Below, in pieces: positions 1 through 9,108 of a DNA stretch of 64,000 nucleotides (within the stretch, counting starts at the first letter, position 1; each line of letters starts with the position of its first letter). The position numbers were made by a program, and so were the translations under genes. Below the pieces are notes generated by a model that did not search any database, was not told the origin of the DNA, and saw nothing but the letters and a program-made list of their open reading frames with translations. Origin of the DNA: Cohnella hashimotonis (lineage in GTDB: Bacteria > Bacillota > Bacilli > Paenibacillales > Paenibacillaceae); assembly GCF_030014955.1 (NCBI RefSeq), contig NZ_JAGRPV010000001.1:5208001-5272000 (forward strand). The letters run 5' to 3'.

Positions 1-2384
1 TACCTCGTGACGAACGGATCGGTGCCGCTTACCGTCCCCTGCAGATAGCCTCCGGATACGGCCAGTCCGGTAATGTGATTCTCCGCGACCCAGCCTTCCG
101 GATTGCCGTCGGTATTGAATTCCTCGCCGACCCGGCGATAGGATACCGCCGCCGCCGCGCCGAGCTCGTCGATCTGGAATCCGGCGTTCCATGCTGCGCC
201 GCTGTTCGCCCTGAACCATACCTTGATCTTGTCGACCGACGTGCGCCCCGGCCAGCGGGAGACGTCCAGCCCCAGCCGGTTCCAGCTATCGGGCGTTATG
301 GCGCTCAAGCCCTCGACGATTCGATCGCCGCTGTACAGCCGTACCTTCACCTCGTACTTGGTGGCGCCCGCCGCGCCGCCGAACGCGTTGACCGCCAGAT
401 AGAAGTACGGCGTGGAGGAGAGATCCAGCGGCGTGCCGAACGTTTTGACCAGTCCCTTCCATCCCGCAGCGCCGTGGGTGGCCAAAGAGGTATCGAACGC
501 GGCCTGGAGCATCCCGCTGCCCGCATACGGCGTGCCTGGCGCGTTCGCGGACGCGGTCGCGCGGGCCGCCTGATTCGTATAGTCGGCCGGCTGCCATCCC
601 TCTTGATCCGTATTGAAGTTGGCAATAGGCAGGTTGCTTCCGCTAGTCGCCGTAATCGGCGCCAACTTGGTCGTCGTCTCCGGCGTCCGAACGTTCAGCC
701 GCGTCGCATCGAAGCCCGGAATGATCTCCGACCAATCCGACACGCCGATGACGAGCTTGGCGAAGTCCGATACGTTCGCGGATTCCGAGGTATCGATCCA
801 CTTCATGACGTTCCATATTTTTTTCTTGGCCGCCGGCTCGTTCGCGATCGCCGAACCGGTATTGCCCGTCCAGATGCCCAGATTCAAGCCCGATTCGAAC
901 TTGTTGTCCACGTGCCGATGCAATATAAACGAATCGATGCCGTCGTTAAACATCGCTTTGTAGTAAGCGTAGGCGTATGCCGCCGCCTGCACGCGCTGAT
1001 CGCCGGGATCGTTGGCGTCGGCGGAGTGGAAGCCCTGCTCGGACAATATGAGATGCCGCTGGGCGTTATTGTACCGATACTGCGGCTGGTTCAAATACTG
1101 CGTCAGCACCTGAATGTTTTTGAACGTGATTTTCTGTGTATTGAAGCTGTCCGTCGCCGTCGTATCGTTCCAGGTGCTGGGCACGAAGATGTTCTCGGGA
1201 TAAGGATGGTAAGCGACGTTCCAAGGGAAATTGCCGGCGGCGGCCGCTTGCGCGTTCAGCTCGTCGAGCAGCTGCTTGCCCTGGAAATTTCCCGCCGAAT
1301 CCGCGACCGTCCACAGATGATCGAGCGACACGTACACGCGGGCGTTGCTGTAGGCCTTCTGCGCGGCCGTATGGACGATTCTTAACGTGCGTACATAGTC
1401 CTTCACGAATTCCTGCAACGTTTTCGCGCCCATGTTGTACCAGCCCGTATGGGTGTTCACTTCGTTGCCGACGATATAATTCACGGCCCGCCCGTACTGC
1501 CGGTCGGCTCTCGTATAGCGCTTCACGATAAATTCCGTCACGGCTTTAAAATATTTAGTGTTCGCGTCCTTCGTATTGAAGGCGCCGACCGTGCCGCCGT
1601 TATTGTCCGGATGAAGCATCAGATTGGAAGGCGCGGTGATCCCGTTCGGATAGATCAGCAAAATGAGAGAAACGACGATGCCGTTGTCCGACAAAGACTT
1701 TACGTCGCGGTCGAAGGCTTCGATTATGTCCTTGTCGATATAGAAGTTTTCTCCGTCCATCGCGTAGGTGATCGTGTCGCTGCCGGCGGCCGAGCGCAAA
1801 ATGTTGCCGTAATCGAAGTTCAATGCCGCATGCCCGATGCCAAGCTCCTGCGCGTCGTCGATCAGCTGGACCTGCAGCCCTTTTTTGGTCGCGGACAACG
1901 GGAATGCTTCGTTGCTGGCGGCGACGCCCGAGAAGGTCGTCACGTACTTGGCGTCCACGGGCGTCAGCGTTCCCGAGCCGCTCCGCAGCGCGACGGCAAA
2001 GCGATCGTAAATCAGGTCCTTCCCGGCGGGATCGAACCGGTCCGCGCGAATCGTGAACGCATAGCAGGCTTCCGCGGTTCCGGAGCCGACCGCTTGGCTG
2101 ACCAACGGCGTTTTCGATCCCAGCACCGGCGCGCTCGGATCTTCGTACGGCTCCAGCGCGAATAGCTGCAGGTTCTGAACCGCGCTCGTCCGGGTCCAGC
2201 CTTCGGCGACGATCTCAGTACTCGTGGCCGTAATGCCGTTGATTGCGCCGACGCCCGCAGACACGCACGGCACAGGCGAGACGACAGCGCCCGCTGCCGC
2301 CGCCGTTCTCCCGAACCAGGGCGTCACGCTTCCAACCGCCAACGCCAAAGCCAAACCTGCCGTCGCCCATCTCATTTTCGTCAT
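1..2384 (-). CDS. Secreted DUF5722-type protein, glycosidase-like (C-terminus cut by window start)
   Basis: The reading frame stays open from an ATG at 2384 to the window edge, so about 794 residues are visible and the C-terminus is missing. The start is set by GGAGGAG eight bases upstream. The N-terminus (MTKMRWATAG, then a hydrophobic stretch and an Ala-rich segment) is a signal peptide, so the protein is exported. The middle part, with segments such as NYIVGNEVNTHTGW, NVAYHPYPENIF and LILSEQGFH, matches what I know of DUF5722 and reads like a TIM-barrel hydrolase with conserved Glu residues. The C-terminal part looks like a beta-sandwich carbohydrate-binding module. It is the last visible gene of the ABC uptake operon, 15 bases after the permease, which suggests that it processes the imported sugar's polymer. 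Enzymatic activity is inferred only. Confidence 0.75.
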   Translation of the reverse strand, partial: MTKMRWATAGLALALAVGSVTPWFGRTAAAAGAVVSPVPCVSAGVGAINGITATSTEIVAEGWTRTSAVQNLQLFALEPYEDPSAPVLGSKTPLVSQAVGSGTAEACYAFTIRADRFDPAGKDLIYDRFAVALRSGSGTLTPVDAKYVTTFSGVAASNEAFPLSATKKGLQVQLIDDAQELGIGHAALNFDYGNILRSAAGSDTITYAMDGENFYIDKDIIEAFDRDVKSLSDNGIVVSLILLIYPNGITAPSNLMLHPDNNGGTVGAFNTKDANTKYFKAVTEFIVKRYTRADRQYGRAVNYIVGNEVNTHTGWYNMGAKTLQEFVKDYVRTLRIVHTAAQKAYSNARVYVSLDHLWTVADSAGNFQGKQLLDELNAQAAAAGNFPWNVAYHPYPENIFVPSTWNDTTATDSFNTQKITFKNIQVLTQYLNQPQYRYNNAQRHLILSEQGFHSADANDPGDQRVQAAAYAYAYYKAMFNDGIDSFILHRHVDNKFESGLNLGIWTGNTGSAIANEPAAKKKIWNVMKWIDTSESANVSDFAKLVIGVSDWSEIIPGFDATRLNVRTPETTTKLAPITATSGSNLPIANFNTDQEGWQPADYTNQAARATASANAPGTPYAGSGMLQAAFDTSLATHGAAGWKGLVKTFGTPLDLSSTPYFYLAVNAFGGAAGATKYEVKVRLYSGDRIVEGLSAITPDSWNRLGLDVSRWPGRTSVDKIKVWFRANSGAAWNAGFQIDELGAAAAVSYRRVGEEFNTDGNPEGWVAENHITGLAVSGGYLQGTVSGTDPFVTR

Positions 2385-2399
2385 CGATATTCTCCTCCG

Positions 2400-3230
2400 C
2401 TACATTTTTAACGCGCCTTGGGACACGCCTTGAATGTAATACTTCATGCCGAAGCTGAACAGCAGGACAAGCGGAAGCGACGAAATCGCGTAGGCCGCGA
2501 ATTCCACCCCCATATTCGATACGCCGAACTGGTTTTTGAACTGGGTTAACCCGACGCCGATCATCTGGATCGAATTGGACTTGATCGTGAGCAGCGGCCA
2601 AATGTAATCGTTATAAATGTTGAGCGAGGTCATGATGAAAATCGTCATCAATACCGGCAGAGACAGCGGCAGCACCATCCGGACGAATACGACGACTTCG
2701 TTGGCGCCGTCGATTCTGGCCGATTCGAACAGCTCGTTGGAGATGCCCGCCATGAAGCTCCTGCACAGGAAGATGCCGAACACCTGTCCGACTGCCGCCG
2801 CATTGATAATAATGACCCATGGCGTATTGAGCAGTCCGAGATCCGCGTAGAGCACGTAGGAGGGAATAAGCGTCAGTACGCTCGGAACCATCATGAGGGC
2901 CAGGATCAGCATGAACAGCGTTTCTTTTCCCAGAAACCTTTTTTTGGCGAACGTATAGCCCGACAGCGCGGACAGGAACACCACGAGCGCGCCGCCGACG
3001 AGCGCATACAGGACCGTGTTCATCGTATATCGCCAGATCACGGCGAAACCGTCGCCATAATTACTGAAGTTCGGCGGGACCGGCAGCGCCCAGAAATCCC
3101 CGTAAATTTGCGCGTTGTTTTTCAGGGAAGAAATCAGCATAAAACAGATCGGCGTCAACGTAAGCAGGACGAATAAGCCCAGTATGAAATAAAGCAATCC
3201 TTGCCGAATCCAGCTTGCGCGGGTAAGCAT
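2400..3230 (-). CDS. Carbohydrate ABC transporter permease (MalG/LacG type)
   Basis: About 276 residues with six predicted membrane segments. The cytoplasmic EAA loop (ESARIDGANEVVVF) is the ATPase-docking motif of sugar ABC permeases. The open frame reaches a GTG at 3242, but the ATG at 3230 (MLTRASWIRQ) has GAGGTGA at ideal spacing and is preferred. It lies just after the beta-propeller/permease fusion and before the DUF5722 gene, so it is the second permease half of the same importer. No ATPase is encoded nearby, as is usual for family-1 sugar importers of Paenibacillaceae that share an MsmX-like ATPase. Confidence 0.88.
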   Translation of the reverse strand: MLTRASWIRQGLLYFILGLFVLLTLTPICFMLISSLKNNAQIYGDFWALPVPPNFSNYGDGFAVIWRYTMNTVLYALVGGALVVFLSALSGYTFAKKRFLGKETLFMLILALMMVPSVLTLIPSYVLYADLGLLNTPWVIIINAAAVGQVFGIFLCRSFMAGISNELFESARIDGANEVVVFVRMVLPLSLPVLMTIFIMTSLNIYNDYIWPLLTIKSNSIQMIGVGLTQFKNQFGVSNMGVEFAAYAISSLPLVLLFSFGMKYYIQGVSQGALKM

Positions 3231-3249
3231 GTTGAACGTCACCTCGAGT

Positions 3250-5151
3250 CTAATCCGCTTCCGTCTTGATAAACTTCATGTTCACGATCGTCAGGATGAA
3301 GATCGCCGCGAACATGGTCACGCCAAGCGCCGACGCGTAGCCCAGATCGTTGAACTTGGTCGCCGCGAAGTACATCTGCAGCGCGGGTACGTAAGTCGAA
3401 TCCATCGGACCGCCCCCGGTCATGATCAGGATCGTGCCGAAGTCCTGGACGATCGCGATGACCGCCAGCACGACGAGCAATTTGATCTGGCCGGCCAGCA
3501 GCGGCAGATGGATGGATCGAATGATGCGCGGCGTCCTGGCCCCGTCCATCTTGGCTGCTTCGATCACCTCCTCGGAGATGCCGATTAATCCGGAATACAG
3601 AACCAGCAATTGCAAAATGCCCACGAACGGGAAATTGATGAAAATGAGCGCCCAGAGCGCGGTCTTGGCTTCGCCGAGCCAAGGACGCGACCATGAGCCG
3701 AGCCCCAATGCTTCGAGAAGCTGATTGATCATGCCGTTGCCCGGATCGTACAGGTTCTGCCAGATGAGCAGGATGCCTACGGTCGGTACGACCATCGACA
3801 GGACAAACGACGTGCGGAACCAGTACTGCGCCTTTTTATTGCGCAAATGATAGATAAGCTCCGCGACGATGAGCGGCGGGACGATCGCCTTGACCAATCC
3901 CGTAGCGATCAGAATCAGCAGATTATAAGCGCCTTTGCCGACATAGGGATCGGCGAATATCCGCTTGAAATTGTCCAGCCCGACGAACTCGCTGCGCGCC
4001 ACGGGATTCCAGTCGTACAAGGAGTGGAACAGCCCGGAAAAGGCCGGCGTGTACATGAAAACGCAAAGCAGCGACAGGCTTGGAACGAGCATCAGGTACG
4101 AAAATTTATCCTTCCACAAGCGAGCCAGCACCTGCGGCTTGCGGCGTTGCAGCATATAGACGGCACCCGTCAGCGCAATCGCTCCCGCCGCGATCAGGCC
4201 GATCTTCCAGGCTTGGTCCCGGGCGGCTTGCGCCTTTGCGGACGCCAGCAAACCGTCGATCTCATAGGCGTATACCTGCCCTTTGTCGGACGCCGCATAC
4301 AGCCGCCTGCCGTCGCCGCTGAACTTCACCTGTTGTCCGGCGCCCGGCTCCTTGGCCGACCACAGCAGGCTGCCGTTCGTCTTCAGGATCGCGTAGTTGC
4401 CGGCAAAATCCGCTGCCGCTACGTACGCGCCAGCCGCATCGAGGTGAACGGAGGTCAGCTGGTCCTTCATGATACGGCTGCCGATCGGCTGTCCGTCGCG
4501 ATCGAAGACCGACAGCTTGTAGTCGGAGGTGCCGACCGCCATCGTGCCGTCATCCGCGACGCTGACTGCTTTGATCGCGCCGGCCATCGGCGTCTTGGTC
4601 ACCGTCTCGCCTTCGCTGTTCAACAGATAGACGTATTGATCGGCTGCGCCCACGACGATCCAGCTGCCGCTGGGCGACAAGCCGATATGGTCCATGTAGA
4701 TCCCGATCGGAATCTCGCGCACGACCTCTCCTTGCAGATCGAGCAGGTACACCGCATCGCTTCTGTACAGCGTGATCGCCACGAGCTGTCCGTCGCCTGT
4801 CGCGACGAGCGATTTGACCATCTTATTGAAGGTATGGGTCCAGACGTTGTTGCCCTGGCCGTCCACCATATACACGTTCCGGTCGTCCGAAGCGACCAGC
4901 AGTCTTCCGTCGTTCAGCAGCGCCACGTCAGTGACTACATTATTGGCCTGCGCCTCGAATAGCGGCTTGCCGTTCCGGTCCAGCACGACGGCAACCGCAT
5001 CCTGCGTGCCGACCGCCATGCGCTCGCCGTCTTCGCTTACGGATATCGAGTTGATCGTCAGCTCCTTGTCCATCTTCCACAGCGCCTCCGCAAAGGCGGG
5101 CTGCGCGTACAAGAACAGTAGAGCAACGATGATGATCGCTAGTTTTTTCAT
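3250..5151 (-). CDS. Fusion protein: N-terminal beta-propeller plus sugar ABC permease (MalF/LacF type)
   Basis: A single uninterrupted 633-codon frame starts at ATG 5151 with AAGGGG upstream. Residues 1-21 (MKKLAIIIVALLFLYAQPA) form a signal peptide. Residues about 22-305 are a series of PQQ/WD40-like blades with repeated patterns such as DGRLLVASDDRNVYMVDGQG and SGSWIVVGAADQYVYLLNSE. Residues about 315-335 form a membrane helix. From about 345 onward is a typical MalF-type permease with the motif EVIEAAKMDGARTPRII (EAA loop). Normal permeases of this class are about 290-310 residues, so the propeller is an added module. By topology it should lie outside the membrane, perhaps as a substrate sensor or docking platform. 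It is translationally close to its partner permease. Confidence 0.85.
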   Translation of the reverse strand: MKKLAIIIVALLFLYAQPAFAEALWKMDKELTINSISVSEDGERMAVGTQDAVAVVLDRNGKPLFEAQANNVVTDVALLNDGRLLVASDDRNVYMVDGQGNNVWTHTFNKMVKSLVATGDGQLVAITLYRSDAVYLLDLQGEVVREIPIGIYMDHIGLSPSGSWIVVGAADQYVYLLNSEGETVTKTPMAGAIKAVSVADDGTMAVGTSDYKLSVFDRDGQPIGSRIMKDQLTSVHLDAAGAYVAAADFAGNYAILKTNGSLLWSAKEPGAGQQVKFSGDGRRLYAASDKGQVYAYEIDGLLASAKAQAARDQAWKIGLIAAGAIALTGAVYMLQRRKPQVLARLWKDKFSYLMLVPSLSLLCVFMYTPAFSGLFHSLYDWNPVARSEFVGLDNFKRIFADPYVGKGAYNLLILIATGLVKAIVPPLIVAELIYHLRNKKAQYWFRTSFVLSMVVPTVGILLIWQNLYDPGNGMINQLLEALGLGSWSRPWLGEAKTALWALIFINFPFVGILQLLVLYSGLIGISEEVIEAAKMDGARTPRIIRSIHLPLLAGQIKLLVVLAVIAIVQDFGTILIMTGGGPMDSTYVPALQMYFAATKFNDLGYASALGVTMFAAIFILTIVNMKFIKTEAD

Positions 5152-5234
5152 GACATCCCCTTCGGCAAGCTCAAGTTGAGCGCGATGCCCCGCCCGGCTT
5201 CAGCGTTGCCGGACGAAGCATGCGGGCAATGATG

Positions 5235-6908
5235 CTATTCTCTGACCGGCGGCTTGCGTTCCGGATTGTCGAGATCGGACATTTCCTTCTTGTACTGCTT
5301 CATCATCTCGGGGAACTTCTTGTCGATGTCGGCTTGATACTGGGTCAAAAATTCGTCCACCGTGATTTTGTTGTAAAAATACTTGGAAATGAGGCCTACG
5401 AAGCTTTGGACGGACGGCTGATAGTCGTACAATCCGCGGGACAGGACGTTACCCGGGCTCGGGAGGCCTTCCGAGTTGCCGATCGCCTCGAAGGAGGAGA
5501 ATGCCTTTTTCATTTCGTCCGGCAGCTCGATGTCGTTCAGCAGCGGCGCGCCGCTAAGCGAAGCGTCTTTGGAGTTCTGGACCGCCTCCAGGTAGACCTT
5601 GTACCCTTGCGGACTGGTTAGATACATCATGAAGTCCATATCAAGCGCCGTCTGTTCGGCATCCTTCTTCACGAAGCCGTAAGCGCCCGTGTAGATGTGA
5701 ATCGTACGAGCCGGCGCCTGCACGTTCGGTCCTTCCATGGACGGCATGCCGAAGTAGCCGAATTCAAAGGGCTTGATGCCCGCTTTGTCCGACGTCGATT
5801 GCGCGTCCGCGAAGTCTTTGGGCAGCTGCCAGTAGGAGGAGGGCAGCGCGACCATCGTTGCGGCTTTCCCCGTCAAGAACAGCTTGTACGCCTGATCCTC
5901 CGTCATGCCGAGGAAGCCTTCGGGCGCATAGCCGAACAACGTTCTTAAGTTTTCGAATACCTCGCGCCAGGCCGGATTGCCTTCCAGCTTATAAGGACCG
6001 GTATGATCCTTGACGGCCTTCAGCATTCTGAGCTCGTTGGTGGACACGTTCACCTTGGCGTCATTGTACGAATCCGCCGCGTCGTACGACCATTTGTCGT
6101 CGATATCGGGCAGATAGGTATAATCCTGGGGCTGCGAGCGTACGAGCTCGATGTAATTCCGGAAGTATTGGTCCGGATAGATCCGCATCAGCCAGCCGGC
6201 TTGCCCGCTCCAGAGCGAGAGAGCGTTTGCGCCGATGGCGAAAGGCGTGATGCCCGACGCTTGGAGCTTCTTGTAAATGTCTATCAGCTCATTGAACGTT
6301 TTGGGCGTCTCCGTAATGCCAGCTTTGGCGAATAGCTCCTTGTTGTACATCCATAAAATTTGCACCGATTCGTAGCTTAACGATTGAATGACGTCAAGCT
6401 TGGGATCCTCCAGGTTGATTCCCATGCCCGCCAGGTTGAAGCTGTCCTTCCAAGCCTTGTTCGTGTACGGATTTTCCTTCTCCAGCCACGGCTTGAAGTC
6501 GACGAACTTCTGCGCCTCCGTCAGGTCCGCGTTTTCATTCGTCTGGACGAAGTCGGCTTCCGGCACGCCTGCCGCATATTGCGCCTGGAGCCAGTCGCGG
6601 TAGCCTTCCGCGGGCTTGATGTCCACGTTGACTTTGACGCCCGGGTGCAGCGCCTCATAGGAGGCGGCAACCTTGCCCCATACCTCCGCCGATTGTCCGC
6701 GAAGCGAGATGCGAATGTTCCCCTTCAGCGTATCGGCCGGCTGCGTCTGCGGACTCGCCTGACTCGACTGACTCGCCGTCGCTTCCGGACTTGCGCTTGG
6801 CGAGGCGTTTGCCGCCCCCTTGCCTTCATTGCCGTTCGAACAGGCGGATACCAGCAGCGCCGATCCCGCCAGCACGCTTAACCATTTAGCCTTTTGTCCA
6901 TGTTGCAC
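5235..6908 (-). CDS. Extracellular sugar-binding lipoprotein of ABC importer
   Basis: The signal peptide ends in a lipobox (ALLVSAC) followed by a low-complexity Ser/Ala/Gln/Thr linker typical of Gram-positive solute-binding lipoproteins. The rest matches family-1 bacterial extracellular solute-binding proteins (about 557 residues, longer than the usual 420-450). A GTG at 6908 lies ten bases after a GGAG motif; the open frame also allows a GTG at 6917 but that is only one base from the motif. The gene is first in an apparent operon with the propeller-permease fusion, the second permease and the DUF5722 protein, so it should deliver the same oligosaccharide. Confidence 0.85.
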   Translation of the reverse strand: MQHGQKAKWLSVLAGSALLVSACSNGNEGKGAANASPSASPEATASQSSQASPQTQPADTLKGNIRISLRGQSAEVWGKVAASYEALHPGVKVNVDIKPAEGYRDWLQAQYAAGVPEADFVQTNENADLTEAQKFVDFKPWLEKENPYTNKAWKDSFNLAGMGINLEDPKLDVIQSLSYESVQILWMYNKELFAKAGITETPKTFNELIDIYKKLQASGITPFAIGANALSLWSGQAGWLMRIYPDQYFRNYIELVRSQPQDYTYLPDIDDKWSYDAADSYNDAKVNVSTNELRMLKAVKDHTGPYKLEGNPAWREVFENLRTLFGYAPEGFLGMTEDQAYKLFLTGKAATMVALPSSYWQLPKDFADAQSTSDKAGIKPFEFGYFGMPSMEGPNVQAPARTIHIYTGAYGFVKKDAEQTALDMDFMMYLTSPQGYKVYLEAVQNSKDASLSGAPLLNDIELPDEMKKAFSSFEAIGNSEGLPSPGNVLSRGLYDYQPSVQSFVGLISKYFYNKITVDEFLTQYQADIDKKFPEMMKQYKKEMSDLDNPERKPPVRE

Positions 6909-7176
6909 GCTGCACACGCTCCGATCTTTTTTTAGCTTTCATGAACGCTGTTTGAACGCTTTGAAACTGAACCCCTTGAAGCGGTAATGGCGTTGTATTC
7001 CGGCTTGCCGGCGTTGCGATCACCTCCTTCAATGCATGCGCTCGCTTTAATTATCGAAATATTCTGTCTATTTATTCGAGTACGTTTCCTGATAGAATCA
7101 TACATTGGACCTTATCACGGATCGATAGACGGCCGCGGCCCGCTTCGCTGCGGCCTGTCTCTCGCTCCTCCGTTAC

Positions 7177-8907
7177 TTATTTCTGCAGCGCCCGCAGCTT
7201 TGTGATCGCGGCTTGATGCGCTTCGTTCCAAAAATCGTACACCTGCTTCTCGCCCAGGCCGATCAGCTCGTTCATCATTTTGCGCTTGCCCTCCGCAAAG
7301 CTGGCGTCGTCTCTGGCCAGGATGAGCTTGGGCACGGCCTGGTTCAGATACGTATTGATCTTCTCGGACATGCCCTTGATCTCGTCCGGCTCGATCGTCG
7401 GCATGAAGCCGATCAGCTCGTACACCGGGCTGTTCGTGTATTGCACCCCCTGGGGCAGAATGTCTGCTGGCAGTTCGACGCCGTAATAGGAAACGGCCCG
7501 TTTTGCGATCGTGTTTTCGGGCTTGGCCAGCTCGTCGATCTGAACCGCGCGGTTGAGCGCAATCTGAATCGGATCCCCGGTTCCCGGAATACGCGCGTTC
7601 ATGTCCAGGCCCAAATTGTTGAGGAACTTGCGGTAGCCATATTTGAGCGCGGCGTCGGGATCCTTCATGTTGTTTTCATAGGCTTGCGTATAGCGATATG
7701 CGCCATTTTCCATCACCCAGTCCACGCCTTCCACGCCGTTCGCGACCGTCATCGCGCCATGAACGGAATACAGCCAGTTGATCAGCGCCATTGCGCGTTC
7801 CGGATGCTTGGCATCCTTTGCGATCGCGATCACGTTCGAATTTCCGAATTTATAGTTGAAGGTGTGATACTGCCTGGACGGCATCGGCAGCGGCCCGAAC
7901 CAGCCTTTGTCCAGGACCTGCCTGGATTGCAGATACTTGTTGCTCCCCTCGAACATCCCTCCGTTAATCGAAGCCAGCACTTGTCCGGTATTGTACTTCC
8001 GGGCGGCCTGATCGTATTTCTGCGTAAAACTTTCCGGGTCTAGCAATCCCATCTGATACGCCCGATTCCAGAATCGAACGTCGTGCCAGAATCCGGAGTC
8101 TTCGTCCAGGTACATGTTGAGAGTCTCGTAGGTGTCCACGTCGGTCTGGACGACGTTGGCCGGGCCGCCGTACAGGTAGGTGCCTCCCTGGTTGGCGACG
8201 CCGAAGTTCATCGTATTGTAGCTCTGCCCCCAGTCGAACCAGGTCGTGAAGCCGTAGTAAGGCTTGCCGTCTTCGTTGGTGGGGTGCAGCGCCTTCATGG
8301 CCGCCACGACTGCCAGATAATCGTCGCTGTCCTTGATCTCCGGGTAGCCCAATTGCTCGTAATAGTCCCACCGCAAGTACACGCCGTTCCAGAGCGGTTC
8401 GGGCTGCGCGGCTTCGCTCTTGATGTTGACGCCCAGAAATTTCAGCTCGCCGTCGCCGTAAATGCTTTTGAACGTGCCCAGCACTTCTGCCGGAACGTTT
8501 TTCCGGATATCCGGACCGTACTTCTCAAGCAGCGGCTCCATGTCCAGGACCAAATCCTTCATTTGGCCGATGTACTTTTTGTTGACGACCATAATATCCT
8601 TCAGGTCGTCCGTCGACAGGATGGCGGCGAGCTTCTCGTCCGTCGGCCTCGTCTCCATGTCGATGCGGATGCCAAGCTCCCGTTCGATTTGCTTCGCCAC
8701 GGGGTCGTCCTGAATGCCGCGCGGCGGATTGCTGCCCATCACGGCGCTCCAGAAGCTGATCGTGACGGGCTCCTTGCCGTTGTGCGCGAGCCGGGCATCG
8801 GAAGAGGCTGCCGGGTTCCCGGCGCACGCGGCCAATGGTACCAACGAGATCAAAGAAACCAAAGAGACCATCAGAGCCGCGCGCCAGCGCTTCGTTCTCC
8901 CTTTCAT
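7177..8907 (-). CDS. LipO/YtcQ-like extracellular solute-binding lipoprotein
   Basis: This 576-residue protein has a signal peptide with the lipobox VPLAACAG, then the pattern of the long LipO/LplA-like solute-binding family (ITISFW-type opening strand, WFGPLPMPS and FGNSNVIAIAKDA-like segments). No cognate LplB/YtcP-type permease genes adjoin it, so it is either an orphan, shares the permeases of the downstream operon, or senses sugar for the divergent histidine kinase. The start ATG at 8907 follows a GGAG motif. A possible promoter (TTGAAC, 18-base spacer, TAAGAT) lies upstream but is only moderately convincing. The spacing of about 270 bp to the next gene leaves operon membership open. Confidence 0.85.
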   Translation of the reverse strand: MKGRTKRWRAALMVSLVSLISLVPLAACAGNPAASSDARLAHNGKEPVTISFWSAVMGSNPPRGIQDDPVAKQIERELGIRIDMETRPTDEKLAAILSTDDLKDIMVVNKKYIGQMKDLVLDMEPLLEKYGPDIRKNVPAEVLGTFKSIYGDGELKFLGVNIKSEAAQPEPLWNGVYLRWDYYEQLGYPEIKDSDDYLAVVAAMKALHPTNEDGKPYYGFTTWFDWGQSYNTMNFGVANQGGTYLYGGPANVVQTDVDTYETLNMYLDEDSGFWHDVRFWNRAYQMGLLDPESFTQKYDQAARKYNTGQVLASINGGMFEGSNKYLQSRQVLDKGWFGPLPMPSRQYHTFNYKFGNSNVIAIAKDAKHPERAMALINWLYSVHGAMTVANGVEGVDWVMENGAYRYTQAYENNMKDPDAALKYGYRKFLNNLGLDMNARIPGTGDPIQIALNRAVQIDELAKPENTIAKRAVSYYGVELPADILPQGVQYTNSPVYELIGFMPTIEPDEIKGMSEKINTYLNQAVPKLILARDDASFAEGKRKMMNELIGLGEKQVYDFWNEAHQAAITKLRALQK

Positions 8908-9108
8908 TCCGCTCCAACCTCCGCACGCTGCATGACTAGGAAGCCTATGATCACATCTTACATGCGCGCCCCGTGCCCGTTCAATTCTAAAAACTATTGA
9001 TCTTTATAATAATTATGGCGGCGCCGGAAAAATCGCCGTTAACGAAAGGATTAAGGGGAATGCCAGCGAATCCATAGCTAAACGTCACCATGAATTCGCC
9101 CAATCGAG

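Noticed and set aside
75..1385. Long plus-strand frame (436 codons) opposite the DUF5722 gene
   Set aside because: Arg/Val-rich and repeat-free translation typical of a shadow of a high-GC gene; the minus-strand frame has a signal peptide, ribosome site and recognisable motifs.
7018..7029. GATCACCTCCTT, identical to the 3' end of 16S rRNA
   Set aside because: Only 12 bases match and no other rRNA sequence is present; it is the complement of a perfect Shine-Dalgarno sequence without a suitable start codon behind it.
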